From the NCBI RefSeq assembly GCF_021530565.1, contig NZ_JAKGBI010000017.1:62001-126000 (forward strand): a stretch of DNA of 64,000 nt, written 5' to 3'. Below the pieces are notes generated by a model that searched no databases, was not told the origin of the DNA, and saw only the letters and a program-made list of their open reading frames with translations. Below are positions 18,138-27,344 of this stretch, in pieces (position 1 is the first letter of the stretch; each line of letters starts with the position of its first letter). A program made the position numbers and the translations under genes. This DNA is from Pseudoalteromonas sp. SMS1. Its GTDB lineage: Bacteria > Pseudomonadota > Gammaproteobacteria > Enterobacterales > Alteromonadaceae.

Positions 18138-19652
18138 ATGGACAAAAAAACGCTGACCCGATTAACCAAGCAGCATTCCGTTTTAGGTGCAATTAGCGCC
18201 TGCATTTTAACCATTGTTTTTGTTTGTGGCAGCTTACTTTTTTTCCGAGGTCAATTACTCAATTGGCAATTTGCTTGGCAACAAGATAACCAGTTAGAGC
18301 GCGCAATGTCTTGGCAAACTGCGGTGACGGACTTGACCGAAAAAGTCCCTGATTTTGTCAATCAACGTATCACACTCACCACAGATCCTCAGCATAATCA
18401 CCTATTTCAAATCTATGTGGGTCACGATGACCGCTTGTTATATGACAATCAAACCCAACAGCTATTTGGTCAAGATACCGCGCAGCAAGCAGCGTCTGAT
18501 TTTTTGTATTTCTGGCATATCAATTTCACCACGCACATTGGTACAGACATCATCGCGCTGGCCTGTATTTTCTTGATGATGGTCACCATTAGCGGCATAT
18601 GGATCCGTTGGAAAGACCTCGTCAAGAAATTCCACCAATATCGTGCCAAAGGCAAGTCTCGTGATGTGTTTAAAGACAGCCATGTCTTGTTAGGGCTTGG
18701 CGTACTGTTGTTTATGTTGATGTATGGCTGGAGCAGTGCTTACTTTAATGTTGGCTACGAAATTAATGGGCCAGTATATCACGAGTATGCGAAAAAAAGT
18801 GGGGACAGTTACTGGGATGAGCTGGGTTTTCCACGCAAGCCAGAAAACTATGATATGGATGCAACACTAACAGCAGCACGGCTCAATCAAGTGATTTCTG
18901 ATTATCAACAAGCTTATCCAGAGATGCGTATCGCCCGATTTGATATTTATCCACGGCCTTGGGTTCGCTTAAGGGTCAGTGGAGAATCGGATCGTAGCTT
19001 TGAATTTGTGACCGCTTTTTATGATGTAAAGGGTAATCTACTGTATGAACCTGAGCGTAAACCATTGAATGATGTGTACAATATTATGGTGCAACTCCAT
19101 GAAGGGCACTTGTTAGGTAAATCCTCACACTTCCTTTATTTTGTACTCTCAATGATGGCCATCGCAGCGATGCTTATCGGTAATTTATATTGGTTGGCCA
19201 TTCGTGAACCGAAGCGCTGCGGACAACCACTCTTTAAATTACAGCGTTTTTGTTTGGAGGCTGGCACCTGTGGCGCCTTATTAGCCGTGGCCTTGTTATT
19301 GGTATGCACGCGATTGTTTAGCCAAGGTGAGCCGCTCTTGGTCATGACAAATCAGCTTATTATCCTTTTAAGCATACTCGGATGTGGTTTTTTGACCTTG
19401 TACTTTAAACACTCGAAAGATTCTGCACATGCCGTGTTACAAGGCGCGGGTGTCCTGTTTTTACTCTTACCTTTGATCGACGTAATTCGTTTGGCGCTGG
19501 GCCATGAGTTATATAGCTTTGTTGGTCGAGATATTGTGACCGTTAACATCGCGTTTATTGCCTTGGCTTGTTTGAGTTTTGGTTTGGCGACGGTGGTTGT
19601 GCGCGTGTCTGACAAAGTGAAAAAACGCAGTATTGAATTGGAGCCAGCCTAA
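18138..19652 (+). CDS. PepSY-domain iron-regulated inner membrane protein
   Basis: A 504-residue membrane protein. ATG 18138 is preceded by AGGAAGGAG; an upstream in-frame extension to 18075 lacks such a site. An N-terminal transmembrane segment (about 20-45, ILTIVFVCGSLLFF) precedes a periplasmic stretch, further helices near 150-175 and 190-210, a second large periplasmic part with PepSY-like sequence, and four or more helices after residue 340. This is the PepSY/PiuB-like layout. Such proteins often sit with ferric-siderophore receptors and are thought to reduce the ferric complex in the periplasm (FpvG of the pyoverdine system is a known case). It overlaps the next gene by one base (TAATG) and the TonB receptor lies two genes on, so a role in ferric-siderophore reduction is likely but inferred. 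Confidence 0.85.
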   Translation: MDKKTLTRLTKQHSVLGAISACILTIVFVCGSLLFFRGQLLNWQFAWQQDNQLERAMSWQTAVTDLTEKVPDFVNQRITLTTDPQHNHLFQIYVGHDDRLLYDNQTQQLFGQDTAQQAASDFLYFWHINFTTHIGTDIIALACIFLMMVTISGIWIRWKDLVKKFHQYRAKGKSRDVFKDSHVLLGLGVLLFMLMYGWSSAYFNVGYEINGPVYHEYAKKSGDSYWDELGFPRKPENYDMDATLTAARLNQVISDYQQAYPEMRIARFDIYPRPWVRLRVSGESDRSFEFVTAFYDVKGNLLYEPERKPLNDVYNIMVQLHEGHLLGKSSHFLYFVLSMMAIAAMLIGNLYWLAIREPKRCGQPLFKLQRFCLEAGTCGALLAVALLLVCTRLFSQGEPLLVMTNQLIILLSILGCGFLTLYFKHSKDSAHAVLQGAGVLFLLLPLIDVIRLALGHELYSFVGRDIVTVNIAFIALACLSFGLATVVVRVSDKVKKRSIELEPA

Positions 19653-19960
19653 TGATTGCGTGGTTTGGTTGCGTTTTAATTGGCTTTTTACTGTTTAGTC
19701 AGTCGAAATACTGGCCTTATGCTCAAGTACCGGTGGCGAATCGTCTTTTTACTTGGCTGAGTGCTAAGCACGTTTTGATTGTGAGTGTGGTGCTTTTGAC
19801 GGTGATTTATTATGTGCAAATGGGGTTGATTGCTGCCGTATTTTTGGTGCTATTTGCATTGAGTATCGGTTTGTCTGTGGTGGTCATGATCGGCCATCAT
19901 CGCGGTACTGCCCCGGTACTCATGTTACTGGCATTGGCTGCACTAGGAGGTGTTTTGTAA
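19652..19960 (+). CDS. Small membrane protein of the siderophore reduction operon (possibly DUF3325-like)
   Basis: A 102-residue, almost entirely hydrophobic protein with about four transmembrane helices (near residues 1-15, 40-58, 60-80 and 85-102) and a short HHRG turn. Its ATG overlaps the previous stop (TAATG) and its stop overlaps the next ATG, so the three genes are translationally coupled. Small proteins of this kind accompany PepSY proteins in siderophore loci (DUF3325 and DUF3649 families); the family assignment is a guess from size and position. A supporting role in ferric-siderophore reduction is inferred from context only. Confidence 0.7.
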   Translation: MIAWFGCVLIGFLLFSQSKYWPYAQVPVANRLFTWLSAKHVLIVSVVLLTVIYYVQMGLIAAVFLVLFALSIGLSVVVMIGHHRGTAPVLMLLALAALGGVL

Positions 19961-20232
19961 TGCGCGTTTTAAACTTTGGCGTGATACTTGGACTCGTCGT
20001 CGGTTGGTTGTTGGTACGAGGTGGGATCTGGCTCAGCCTAGATCTCTTTGGTTTTGACTTTCACAGTGTGCTGACGATTTCTGAGCTGTTTAGCATCGTG
20101 ATCATCGCGGGGGTCGCATTTCATTTTTCCATGTTGGGAGATTACAAGTCTCAAGTTGTGCTAGCAACCAAGTATTTAGCGCCAATGGGCGGGTTGTTTA
20201 TTTTCTTATTTGGCATAAATACATGGGCCTAG
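19960..20232 (+). CDS. Small membrane protein, third gene of the PepSY operon
   Basis: A 90-residue protein with about three transmembrane segments (roughly 5-25, 40-57 and 70-88). ATG 19960 overlaps the preceding stop in TAATG. No family is recognised with certainty; it could be the DUF3649-like partner found with PepSY proteins. No catalytic motif is visible; one His (residue 55) lies inside a helix. Position between the PepSY protein and the TonB receptor suggests a part in ferric-siderophore handling at the inner membrane. Confidence 0.68.
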   Translation: MRVLNFGVILGLVVGWLLVRGGIWLSLDLFGFDFHSVLTISELFSIVIIAGVAFHFSMLGDYKSQVVLATKYLAPMGGLFIFLFGINTWA

Positions 20233-20263
20233 TTTAATCGTTATCTTGTGAACATTAATATAC

Positions 20264-20278
20264 TCATAATTATTGAAA
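20264..20278 (+). promoter_or_regulatory. Weak Fur-box candidate upstream of the first TonB receptor
   Basis: TCATAATTATTGAAA matches the 7-1-7 Fur motif TGATAATnATTATCA at 10 of 14 positions in an AT-rich region, so chance is a real alternative. The expected iron control of the receptor is the main reason to note it. Confidence 0.3.
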
Positions 20279-20435
20279 ATATAATAAGTTGTTGTTTTAA
20301 TTGCAAATAAATCATTTCCTAAACTTTTGTAACTACAAAAGACACAAACGCGCTAAATTTTTAGAATATTGCATCGTCTGCCCTTCAGTAAATCAGCATT
20401 TTTATCTCGACTAGGATAAGGGAGTCAAACGGCGT

Positions 20436-22541
20436 ATGAAGCAATATTCTACGATTGCAAAAGCGGTGTGTATTGGGCTACTAGCAAGTAGCTCTTCAGC
20501 GGTATTAGCAGATGATGCGAAATTAGATTTAGAACGTATTGAAGTAGTGGGTAAGCACCACCGTGACGTAGGCGCAACAGGCCTACCTCTGGCTATCGGT
20601 GACACACCACAGTCGATCTCGATTGTTGACAGTGAGTTTATGTCTTTCCATGATATTAACTCCGTGGGTGACGCACTGTCGCACAGTGCCGGTGTCTTTG
20701 CTGAAAACTCGTTGGCTAATCGTTCGCGTTTCGTATACTCACGTGGCTTTGAAATTAACCGTTACCTTATCGATGGGATGGGGGCTGGAAGCAGCCCGGT
20801 CAATAGTAACCTATTGGATACCAGTATTTTCCAGAGTGTTGAAGTGATCCGTGGCTCCACAGGGATGTTACAAGAAATTGGCCAGCCTTCTGGTACTGTT
20901 AACCTAGTGCAAAAACGCGCGTATAATACGACAGGTGGCTCCGTATCGGCAGAATATGGATCTTGGAACAAGCGTCGCGCTGAAGCTGACGTGAATGTTG
21001 CTTTAACAGAGGATGGTTCGGTACGTGCGCGCACCGTGCTTGTCTATGATGATGCAGAGTCATTTGTTGAGCGTTCAGGTTCACTACGCAAGGTACTATA
21101 TGGCACACTCACCGCGGATTTGACCGATGACTTGCAAGTGTCGGTATTTACGAGTCATCAAAGTGATGACCTAGATGCAATGTCAAATGGTTTACCATAT
21201 CGATTTATTACCGGTGAGCGTGTAACAGCAGGTATTGAACTGAATTTTTACCCTGACTGGGCAACCCAAAGCACAACTCAAGAAAACTTAATGGGTGAAG
21301 TTCGTTATCAGATCAATGATAAGTGGAATATCGTTGCACGTACACACAGATCGGAAATGGATGACGATCACTTGTATACAGACCTTGATTTTCACCTAGA
21401 GCGCAATGGTGATTACTTCCTCTACTTACGTGATAACAGACGTGATTACACTTCAGAACGCAGCGAGTTTAACGTTAATGGTCAATTTAGCCTATTTGGT
21501 CGTGACCATGATTTGAATTTTACGTTTGCAGACACTGAGTTTGAGGAGACGTATTGGAGTTATCGTCCAGTTGGTGGCGCGGGTGGGAATTTCTTTGCAG
21601 AACATGCTCAGGAACCTGCGCAAGCGAAACCGGCAAAGCCTGCATTCGACTACGACAATGGTGCGTTAACGCACAGTCAACTTGAATCACAAAGCATGCG
21701 TTTGGCATTGAATTTAAACGTGTCAGATAGTTTGAATTTCCTAGTTGGTGCAAACTACAAAGATATTCAAGCGCAAGGCGTATCACGCAACGTAGAGAGT
21801 AAACGAGAATTCTCGGATACTAACTACTACTTTGGAGGCGTGTATCGTTTCAACGAGCAAACAATGGTGTATGCGAGTTATACGGATATCTCTGATCAGC
21901 CTGCGCACTACGACAAAAACAACCAGTTGCTAGATTCACCCGTGGGAAAAAATAAAGAAATCGGTGTGAGATATGCAACCCAAGATGATGCATTTACAGT
22001 CGATGTGGCTTATTTTGACATTAGTCAGGATAACTACCCAGTGCGTGTTGCTGCCCAAGATGACTCTGGCGAGATTTACTATGTCGGTCAAAGTGGGATT
22101 GAATCAAAAGGTTATGAAGTTGAAGTCACAGGCCATATTACAGAGCAGTGGTTTGCTTCGGCATCTTATGCCGATATTGACGTATCTAATCCAAACTCTT
22201 TGATTGATAGAACCATTATTATCCAGCCAAAAGAAGTCTTTAAATTCAGCTCTTTCTATGACTTTGAAGAGGGGTTACAAGGTTTACGTATTGGTGGTTA
22301 CTTAACGTATGCTGGCGACCGTAAAGGCTTCAATGGCCTTGGTCGTGGCACAGAGTATTTTGATGTGAGTTCGAATACGCTACTGGGTTTCTCTGCATAC
22401 TATGAGTTCAACGATGCGCTCAGCGCTAAGTTCAATATTCATAACCTGCTAGACAAACAGTACGATGCTAAGATTGCATTCTTAACGGTTCGCCCAGGTG
22501 ACCCACGCAATTACTCACTACAGTTAACGTATTCATTCTAA
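20436..22541 (+). CDS. TonB-dependent ferric-siderophore receptor
   Basis: A 701-residue outer membrane receptor. A signal peptide (MKQYSTIAKAVCIGLLASSS, cleavage near VLA-DD) precedes a TonB-box-like LERIEVVGK. The plug follows (TPQSISIVDSEFM, VEVIRGSTGMLQEIGQPSGTVN), then a 22-strand-type barrel ending in LQLTYSF with C-terminal Phe. The plug wording is that of the FpvA/FhuE siderophore-receptor family. It follows the PepSY trio after about 200 bases and directly precedes the dihydroxybenzoate operon, converging with it across a shared terminator. It is therefore the best candidate receptor for the ferric form of the siderophore made here. The ATG has GGGAG about 10 bases upstream. Confidence 0.93.
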   Translation: MKQYSTIAKAVCIGLLASSSSAVLADDAKLDLERIEVVGKHHRDVGATGLPLAIGDTPQSISIVDSEFMSFHDINSVGDALSHSAGVFAENSLANRSRFVYSRGFEINRYLIDGMGAGSSPVNSNLLDTSIFQSVEVIRGSTGMLQEIGQPSGTVNLVQKRAYNTTGGSVSAEYGSWNKRRAEADVNVALTEDGSVRARTVLVYDDAESFVERSGSLRKVLYGTLTADLTDDLQVSVFTSHQSDDLDAMSNGLPYRFITGERVTAGIELNFYPDWATQSTTQENLMGEVRYQINDKWNIVARTHRSEMDDDHLYTDLDFHLERNGDYFLYLRDNRRDYTSERSEFNVNGQFSLFGRDHDLNFTFADTEFEETYWSYRPVGGAGGNFFAEHAQEPAQAKPAKPAFDYDNGALTHSQLESQSMRLALNLNVSDSLNFLVGANYKDIQAQGVSRNVESKREFSDTNYYFGGVYRFNEQTMVYASYTDISDQPAHYDKNNQLLDSPVGKNKEIGVRYATQDDAFTVDVAYFDISQDNYPVRVAAQDDSGEIYYVGQSGIESKGYEVEVTGHITEQWFASASYADIDVSNPNSLIDRTIIIQPKEVFKFSSFYDFEEGLQGLRIGGYLTYAGDRKGFNGLGRGTEYFDVSSNTLLGFSAYYEFNDALSAKFNIHNLLDKQYDAKIAFLTVRPGDPRNYSLQLTYSF

Positions 22542-22590
22542 TACGCGATATAAGTGCCTAAAGGCAGGCACTTAGCAGTGTATATTCGCA

Positions 22591-22625
22591 GCACAAAGCC
22601 CCACACCTGTGGGGCTTTTTTGTGC
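22591..22625. terminator. Bidirectional terminator between the receptor and entA
   Basis: AAAGCCCC (22595-22602) pairs with GGGGCTTT (22611-22618), extended by GCACAAA/TTTGTGC at the outside, with T-runs on both strands. It lies between convergent genes. Confidence 0.85.
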
Positions 22626-22697
22626 ATGGAGTGCGATAAGGATTTGTTGCCAGGATTGGCTGCGCTAACGAGGGATAGTAGAGAGATAAAGTGAAGA

Positions 22698-22730
22698 AAA
22701 AAGCCACCCGCTAAGGGAAGGCGGCTTTGC
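22698..22730 (-). terminator. Terminator of the dihydroxybenzoate operon
   Basis: On the minus strand, GCAAAGCCGCC pairs with GGGTGGCTTT across about 10 bases and is followed by a T-run (TTTTTTC). It lies about 45 bases after the entA stop. Confidence 0.7.
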
Positions 22731-22773
22731 GTTGTGTGGTCAAATCAATAACACTGAACGAGGTGATCAGTGC

Positions 22774-23538
22774 TTAAAATGTTGCACCGCCATCAATGGT
22801 CAACACTTGCATCGTGGTATGTGACGAGAGGGAGGATGCTAAGAAGATTGCACTGTGCGCAATTTCTTCGGGCGTGGCGATTTTTTTGAGGGGAATACCT
22901 AACTTATATTGCTCTGCAAACCCATCAATGACGCGCTGTGCACCTTGGTCGTCTTGCCACATGCCGGTTTGCATGGGCGTTAACGTTGAGCCCGGTGCAA
23001 TGACGTTGCAGCGTATCCCAAAATTGGCCCATTCAATGCCAGCAGTCAATGTTAACTGCGTTGCGGCAGCTTTAGAGGCACAGTAAGCACCCATGTTCTG
23101 GCGGGGGGTGTCAGCGGCATTGGACCCTATTGTTACTAAGCTGCCTTTGCGCTGTTGTTTAAAATGGGCACCACAGTGTTTGATAAAGGCAAACAGACTG
23201 GCTGCGTTGACGTTGTGGCAGTGTTGCCACTGTGAGAGACTCAGTGCTTCCAGTTCACCCATTTCGAGTACGCCGGCAACATAGATCAAATTGTAAGGCG
23301 CTAGGCGTTGTTCAATGAGCTCTGCCAATATGTGTTCAACCTGTTCGGGTTGAGATAGGTCACACACCACTTGTTGATAGAGGACATCAGGTTCGCTGAA
23401 TTGGCGGTCAAAGCCAATGACTTTTGCGCCAAGGGCAGTGAAATGTTTTGCGACGGCCAGACCAATCCCTTGTCCAACCCCAGTCACCCAGACAATCTTG
23501 TCACGGTATTCGGCATGCAAAGTCTGTTCAAATTGCAT
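22774..23538 (-). CDS. entA: 2,3-dihydro-2,3-dihydroxybenzoate dehydrogenase
   Basis: A 254-residue short-chain dehydrogenase that oxidises 2,3-dihydro-2,3-dihydroxybenzoate to 2,3-dihydroxybenzoate with NAD+. The NAD-binding TGVGQGIG lies at 19-26, the structural VAG near 87-89, Ser139 and the catalytic pair Tyr152/Lys156 (YCASK). The length equals that of EntA/DhbA. ATG 23538 has AAGGAG seven bases upstream; a TTG directly in front adds one residue. It is the last gene of the entC-entE-entB-C-entA operon, 11 bases after the free condensation-domain gene. The family assignment among SDRs rests largely on the operon. Confidence 0.93.
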   Translation of the reverse strand: MQFEQTLHAEYRDKIVWVTGVGQGIGLAVAKHFTALGAKVIGFDRQFSEPDVLYQQVVCDLSQPEQVEHILAELIEQRLAPYNLIYVAGVLEMGELEALSLSQWQHCHNVNAASLFAFIKHCGAHFKQQRKGSLVTIGSNAADTPRQNMGAYCASKAAATQLTLTAGIEWANFGIRCNVIAPGSTLTPMQTGMWQDDQGAQRVIDGFAEQYKLGIPLKKIATPEEIAHSAIFLASSLSSHTTMQVLTIDGGATF

Positions 23539-23549
23539 CAACGTACTCC

Positions 23550-24863
23550 TTAGGAATAGGTTTGGCGGAGTAACTCAGCAACTTTGCTGAGTGTTAGTTT
23601 TGGCTGCGAGGCCCAAATTTCAGCAGCGGCGAAAATACGTGCCTGAATATGCTGAGTATGCGCATCATCATACCGGGCGATGTTGCAATCGAAGTCGACT
23701 GTCGCGGGCTTGTCCGCTAACAAGTGGATTTGAAGCATGATATCGTCCGTCGTGCCAGCGCTCAGAATATGGCTAACCGTTTCTATGCCAGCATATTTTG
23801 GCGCATTGGCAAAGGGCAGGAGGTTGATTGTTGGGCCGATGATGTTTAACGACTTCCCTTGTTTCTGGCGGTCTCTCTTGAGTGACTCAACACGGTAATT
23901 TTGCAGCTTCTTAAGAGCTTTAATTTGGTGATTAATGTGTGTTGCTGCGTCACTTAAATTTGTCGTGTCTGAAAACACCAAAGGCAGTGGCAAGACATTA
24001 CTTTGCACGCAGGGACAATTCAGCTCTGGCAGGGCTTGGCGATTCATCATTACCAGCCCCAACGTGACATGATAATGCTGATATTGCGCAACTAGTGAGG
24101 CTGCAATGGCGGCGAGCAATATCTCGCTGCTGGTGGTCTGAGTGACTTGTGCGGCGGATTGAATGGTGTGCCATACTGATTGCTTAAACCGTGTGGTAAG
24201 ACGCTTGTTAGGCGCCGCAACATCGGCTTTTGAGGTGCTGTATGAGTTTATTTCAGGCACTTCATCCAGCCACTGGTTCAGTGTCTCTTTGGCTGCATTT
24301 TGTTGCGCTAAGAAAGCGTCACTATGATGTAAGTCAAGCAGTTGCTGTTGCTGCGTAAAGCGTAATTGAGGTAAGGGTTTACCTTTGCTCAAAGCGTTAT
24401 AACAGCGATTAAGCGATTGCGAAAATAACCCAAACCCATAACCATCAAGCAATAAATGATGGGCCACAATTAGCAAGTAGTCTTGAACAGGTGCACGCAG
24501 TAAAAACAACTTCATAAGTGGCTCTTGGCTCAGCTTAAAAGGTGTCGCCAAATAGGACTGCGCAAAGTTTTGTGCAAAGGTCAGGACGTCATCAGGATCG
24601 CTTTCGAGTGTGTGACTAATGATTTCAGGGACCGTGTCATTCGGGAGCAGTTGCGGCGTGTAGTCGTCACTGCGCACAAATCGACAAGCAAGCGTATCGC
24701 TTGCCTGCCAAACATGTTGCAATGATTGTTGTAGCCAGCTTGCCGAGACTTTACCTTTAAACTCAATACACTCGGCAACGTTGAACAGCTCACCTCGACC
24801 ACTGATGGTATCGAGCAGCCACATAGCATGCTGCGAATCAGTAAGTGGGAGAGAGGTTTGCAT
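23550..24863 (-). CDS. Stand-alone NRPS condensation domain (VibH-like)
   Basis: A 437-residue protein consisting only of a C domain. The start resembles C1 (PLTDSQHAMWLLD) and the active site AHHLLLDG is intact with His135-136 and Asp140. There is no A or PCP domain. Its ATG overlaps the entB stop (TGATG), so it is coupled to the ArCP protein whose aryl group it should use. VibH of vibriobactin synthesis is the known parallel: a free C domain that takes dihydroxybenzoate from VibB and acylates a free amine. Here it probably transfers dihydroxybenzoate from the EntB carrier to the first residue or amine of the peptide. The acceptor cannot be read from the sequence. Confidence 0.9.
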   Translation of the reverse strand: MQTSLPLTDSQHAMWLLDTISGRGELFNVAECIEFKGKVSASWLQQSLQHVWQASDTLACRFVRSDDYTPQLLPNDTVPEIISHTLESDPDDVLTFAQNFAQSYLATPFKLSQEPLMKLFLLRAPVQDYLLIVAHHLLLDGYGFGLFSQSLNRCYNALSKGKPLPQLRFTQQQQLLDLHHSDAFLAQQNAAKETLNQWLDEVPEINSYSTSKADVAAPNKRLTTRFKQSVWHTIQSAAQVTQTTSSEILLAAIAASLVAQYQHYHVTLGLVMMNRQALPELNCPCVQSNVLPLPLVFSDTTNLSDAATHINHQIKALKKLQNYRVESLKRDRQKQGKSLNIIGPTINLLPFANAPKYAGIETVSHILSAGTTDDIMLQIHLLADKPATVDFDCNIARYDDAHTQHIQARIFAAAEIWASQPKLTLSKVAELLRQTYS

Positions 24864-25729
24864 CAGTCTTCCTTACGTTCTTCTAGTAGCTCTACCCAAG
24901 CTGCTAATGTTGGGATCTGCGCGAGCTCAATAAAGTTGGTTTCAATGCCTTGCTGCTGCCACAACGCGATCAGGTTCATCACTTGTACTGAGTCGAGTCC
25001 GTAGTCGATGAGACTTTCGTGCTCATCAAATTCGTCTTCTTCACAATCGATCAACGTAAGAATGTGCGATTTAAGCCCTTCTAAAGAGGTAAGATCTTGT
25101 GTCTGTGTGCCTAAAATCTCAGACATAGCAACCACTTTACCGCAACGCTTCGCGACGAAGTTCAGGGCCATCATATGTTCTTCTTTGCTGAAGTCAGCAA
25201 TGGCATCGGCAACTAAAAATGGTTCAATATCACGCATAAATGCATCAACGGCTGTGGTCATAACACCAATATGGCCATAGATCCCAACAATTAATAATTG
25301 ATCGCGTTGCTGCGCTTGCAGTTGTTGCTCAAAATCACATTTTTGAAATGCGCTGTAACGCCATTTTGTGAGTACCACATCTTTTTCTGTCGGAACTAAG
25401 GCATCGACGATTGGTTGCTGGGCTGGATCTTGCAAGCCCGGTCCCCACATATCAGACAGTAAGCCACGTTCATGTTTACCTTGTTTGATTGGCTGAGCGG
25501 TGTAATAAACGGGAATGTCATGCTCGTAGCAGTACGCTTTAAGCGCTTGAATATTTTGGATCATGGTTTCGATCAATGGATTGTCTTCACCATAAAAGCC
25601 CACAAAGTAGTGTTGTACATCGTGGATCAGCAGTGCCGCGCGTGCGGGATCGAGTGCCCAGTCAACGCGATTCTCTGGCAACTCTGCGTCACGTGGCAGT
25701 GGGTAATGGTTTAACTTTGGAATACTCAT
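24863..25729 (-). CDS. entB: Isochorismatase / aryl carrier protein
   Basis: A 288-residue bifunctional protein. Residues about 1-210 are the isochorismatase (Asp37 in LIHDVQ, Lys122 in TKWRYSAF, GHIGVMTT), which cleaves isochorismate to dihydro-dihydroxybenzoate and pyruvate. Residues about 215-288 are an aryl carrier protein with phosphopantetheine site Ser247 (YGLDS). EntE would load dihydroxybenzoate on it and the neighbouring free C domain would take it off. It starts 8 bases after entE and overlaps the next gene by one base. Confidence 0.96.
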   Translation of the reverse strand: MSIPKLNHYPLPRDAELPENRVDWALDPARAALLIHDVQHYFVGFYGEDNPLIETMIQNIQALKAYCYEHDIPVYYTAQPIKQGKHERGLLSDMWGPGLQDPAQQPIVDALVPTEKDVVLTKWRYSAFQKCDFEQQLQAQQRDQLLIVGIYGHIGVMTTAVDAFMRDIEPFLVADAIADFSKEEHMMALNFVAKRCGKVVAMSEILGTQTQDLTSLEGLKSHILTLIDCEEDEFDEHESLIDYGLDSVQVMNLIALWQQQGIETNFIELAQIPTLAAWVELLEERKED

Positions 25730-25737
25730 GTTGTTCT

Positions 25738-27339
25738 CTATTGTTCGAAAGTGGCACGCAAGGCTTTTTTATTTACTTTGCCCACGGCAGTTAACGGGAG
25801 TTGTTCTATAAATTTAAATTTGTCTGGCACTTTATAGTCAGCAATACCCAGTTGGCGAAGGTATTTACGTAAAATCAGCGTGGTAAGCTTAGTACCTTGG
25901 TCTGCAACTACAAAGGCACAGCTTTTTTCGCCAAGGGCTTCGTCAGGCATAGATACAATGGCGACCTGCTGAATATGGTCGTGGCCAAGTAAGTGGTTCT
26001 CGACTTCTTCGGCCGCGATTTTTTCACCACCACGGTTGATCTGATCTTTGTCTCGCCCTTCGACAATAAGGTGTCCCGATGGCAGTTGTTTAACAATGTC
26101 TCCAGAGCTGTAAAACCCATCTGTATCAAACGCACTGGCGTTATGTGTTGGAGATTTATAGTAACCTCGGAAAGTATAAGGGCCACGGGTCATTAATCGT
26201 CCTGACTCGCCTTGCGGTACAAGATCGCCGTGCTCATCGACAATTTTTATTTCGTCAAGATCACTGATCGGGCGACCTTGGGTTGTTAGGATCAGCTCTT
26301 GATCGTCATCATATCGGGTATAATTGACTAACCCCTCAGCCATGCCAAAAACTTGTTGTAGTTGGCAACCTAATACGGGGGTTACTTGCTCGGCGACACT
26401 GCGACTGAGTTTTGCCCCCCCAACTTGGATCACTTGTAAGCTCGAGAGATCGGTATCAGCAGTGCTAGCATGCTGAAGCCACAGCTGCAATGCGGGTGGT
26501 ACTAAGGCACTGTGTGTAATGGCAAAACGTTCAATAAGTGGGAAGCAGACTGTCGGGCTTGGATCATTGGCCAAAATCACCGTACCTCCTGCGATGAATA
26601 CCCCCAAAGCACCAGGTGAACTAAGTGGGAAATTATGTGGCGCAGGCAATGCACACAAGTAACGTGTCTCGCCATTGAGTTCACAGATCTCTTTACTTGC
26701 CACGACGGAATAAAGGTAATCATTGTGTGTACGCGGGATCAATTTCGGCGTGCCTGTGCTACCACCAGATAACTGAAAGAACGCGACATCCTCAGGGTTC
26801 AGATCGCGGACAGTGAAAGCATGTTTATTCAAATAGCCCTGTTTGAGTTCGCTGTTCCCCTTGCTGTGATCGGTTATGATCTTGCTTAAACATGAGAAGC
26901 GGTTAAACAACTCTTGAGTAAATTGTTCATCCCCAAAAAGCGCATGTGCAGATGAGACCAGCATCGCTTTCGGTTGCAATATTTCACAGTAACTTTGCAG
27001 TTCAGTACGCTGATGATTAAACAAAGCGCATACTGGCGCAACACCCAGCTTGAGCAAGGCAAAGTATGTGATATAAAACTCAAGGCTATTGGGGAGTTGC
27101 ACGATAGCGGTATCGCCATGTGTTAGACCTTGCGCAGCGAGGTATCCCGCTAAGTTATCACTGTAAGTGTTGAGTTCGGCATAGGTCATTTGGCGCTGCC
27201 CATCGGCAACGGCGATGCCCTGACTATTGCTGTCCAATTGATCAGCCAAAATGCAGGTCAATAGTTTATCTTGCCAATAGCCTTTGGCGCGGTATTGTTC
27301 TGCCAGTTCAGCTGGCCAAGGTGTATATTCGATGCTCAT
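25738..27339 (-). CDS. entE: 2,3-dihydroxybenzoate-AMP ligase
   Basis: A 533-residue stand-alone adenylating enzyme of the EntE/DhbE family. It activates 2,3-dihydroxybenzoate with ATP and loads it on the EntB carrier domain. Visible cores: SGGSTGTPKLIPRTH (A3), FGMAEGLVNYT (A5), YSSGDIVKQ (A7), EGRDKDQINRGGEKI (A8) and the C-terminal TAVGKVNKKAL (A10 with its Lys). The phosphate loop reads GGSTGTPK and the acid-activating family's SPGALGVF segment is present. It starts 5 bases after the entC stop. Confidence 0.96.
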   Translation of the reverse strand: MSIEYTPWPAELAEQYRAKGYWQDKLLTCILADQLDSNSQGIAVADGQRQMTYAELNTYSDNLAGYLAAQGLTHGDTAIVQLPNSLEFYITYFALLKLGVAPVCALFNHQRTELQSYCEILQPKAMLVSSAHALFGDEQFTQELFNRFSCLSKIITDHSKGNSELKQGYLNKHAFTVRDLNPEDVAFFQLSGGSTGTPKLIPRTHNDYLYSVVASKEICELNGETRYLCALPAPHNFPLSSPGALGVFIAGGTVILANDPSPTVCFPLIERFAITHSALVPPALQLWLQHASTADTDLSSLQVIQVGGAKLSRSVAEQVTPVLGCQLQQVFGMAEGLVNYTRYDDDQELILTTQGRPISDLDEIKIVDEHGDLVPQGESGRLMTRGPYTFRGYYKSPTHNASAFDTDGFYSSGDIVKQLPSGHLIVEGRDKDQINRGGEKIAAEEVENHLLGHDHIQQVAIVSMPDEALGEKSCAFVVADQGTKLTTLILRKYLRQLGIADYKVPDKFKFIEQLPLTAVGKVNKKALRATFEQ

Positions 27340-27344
27340 ATTTT

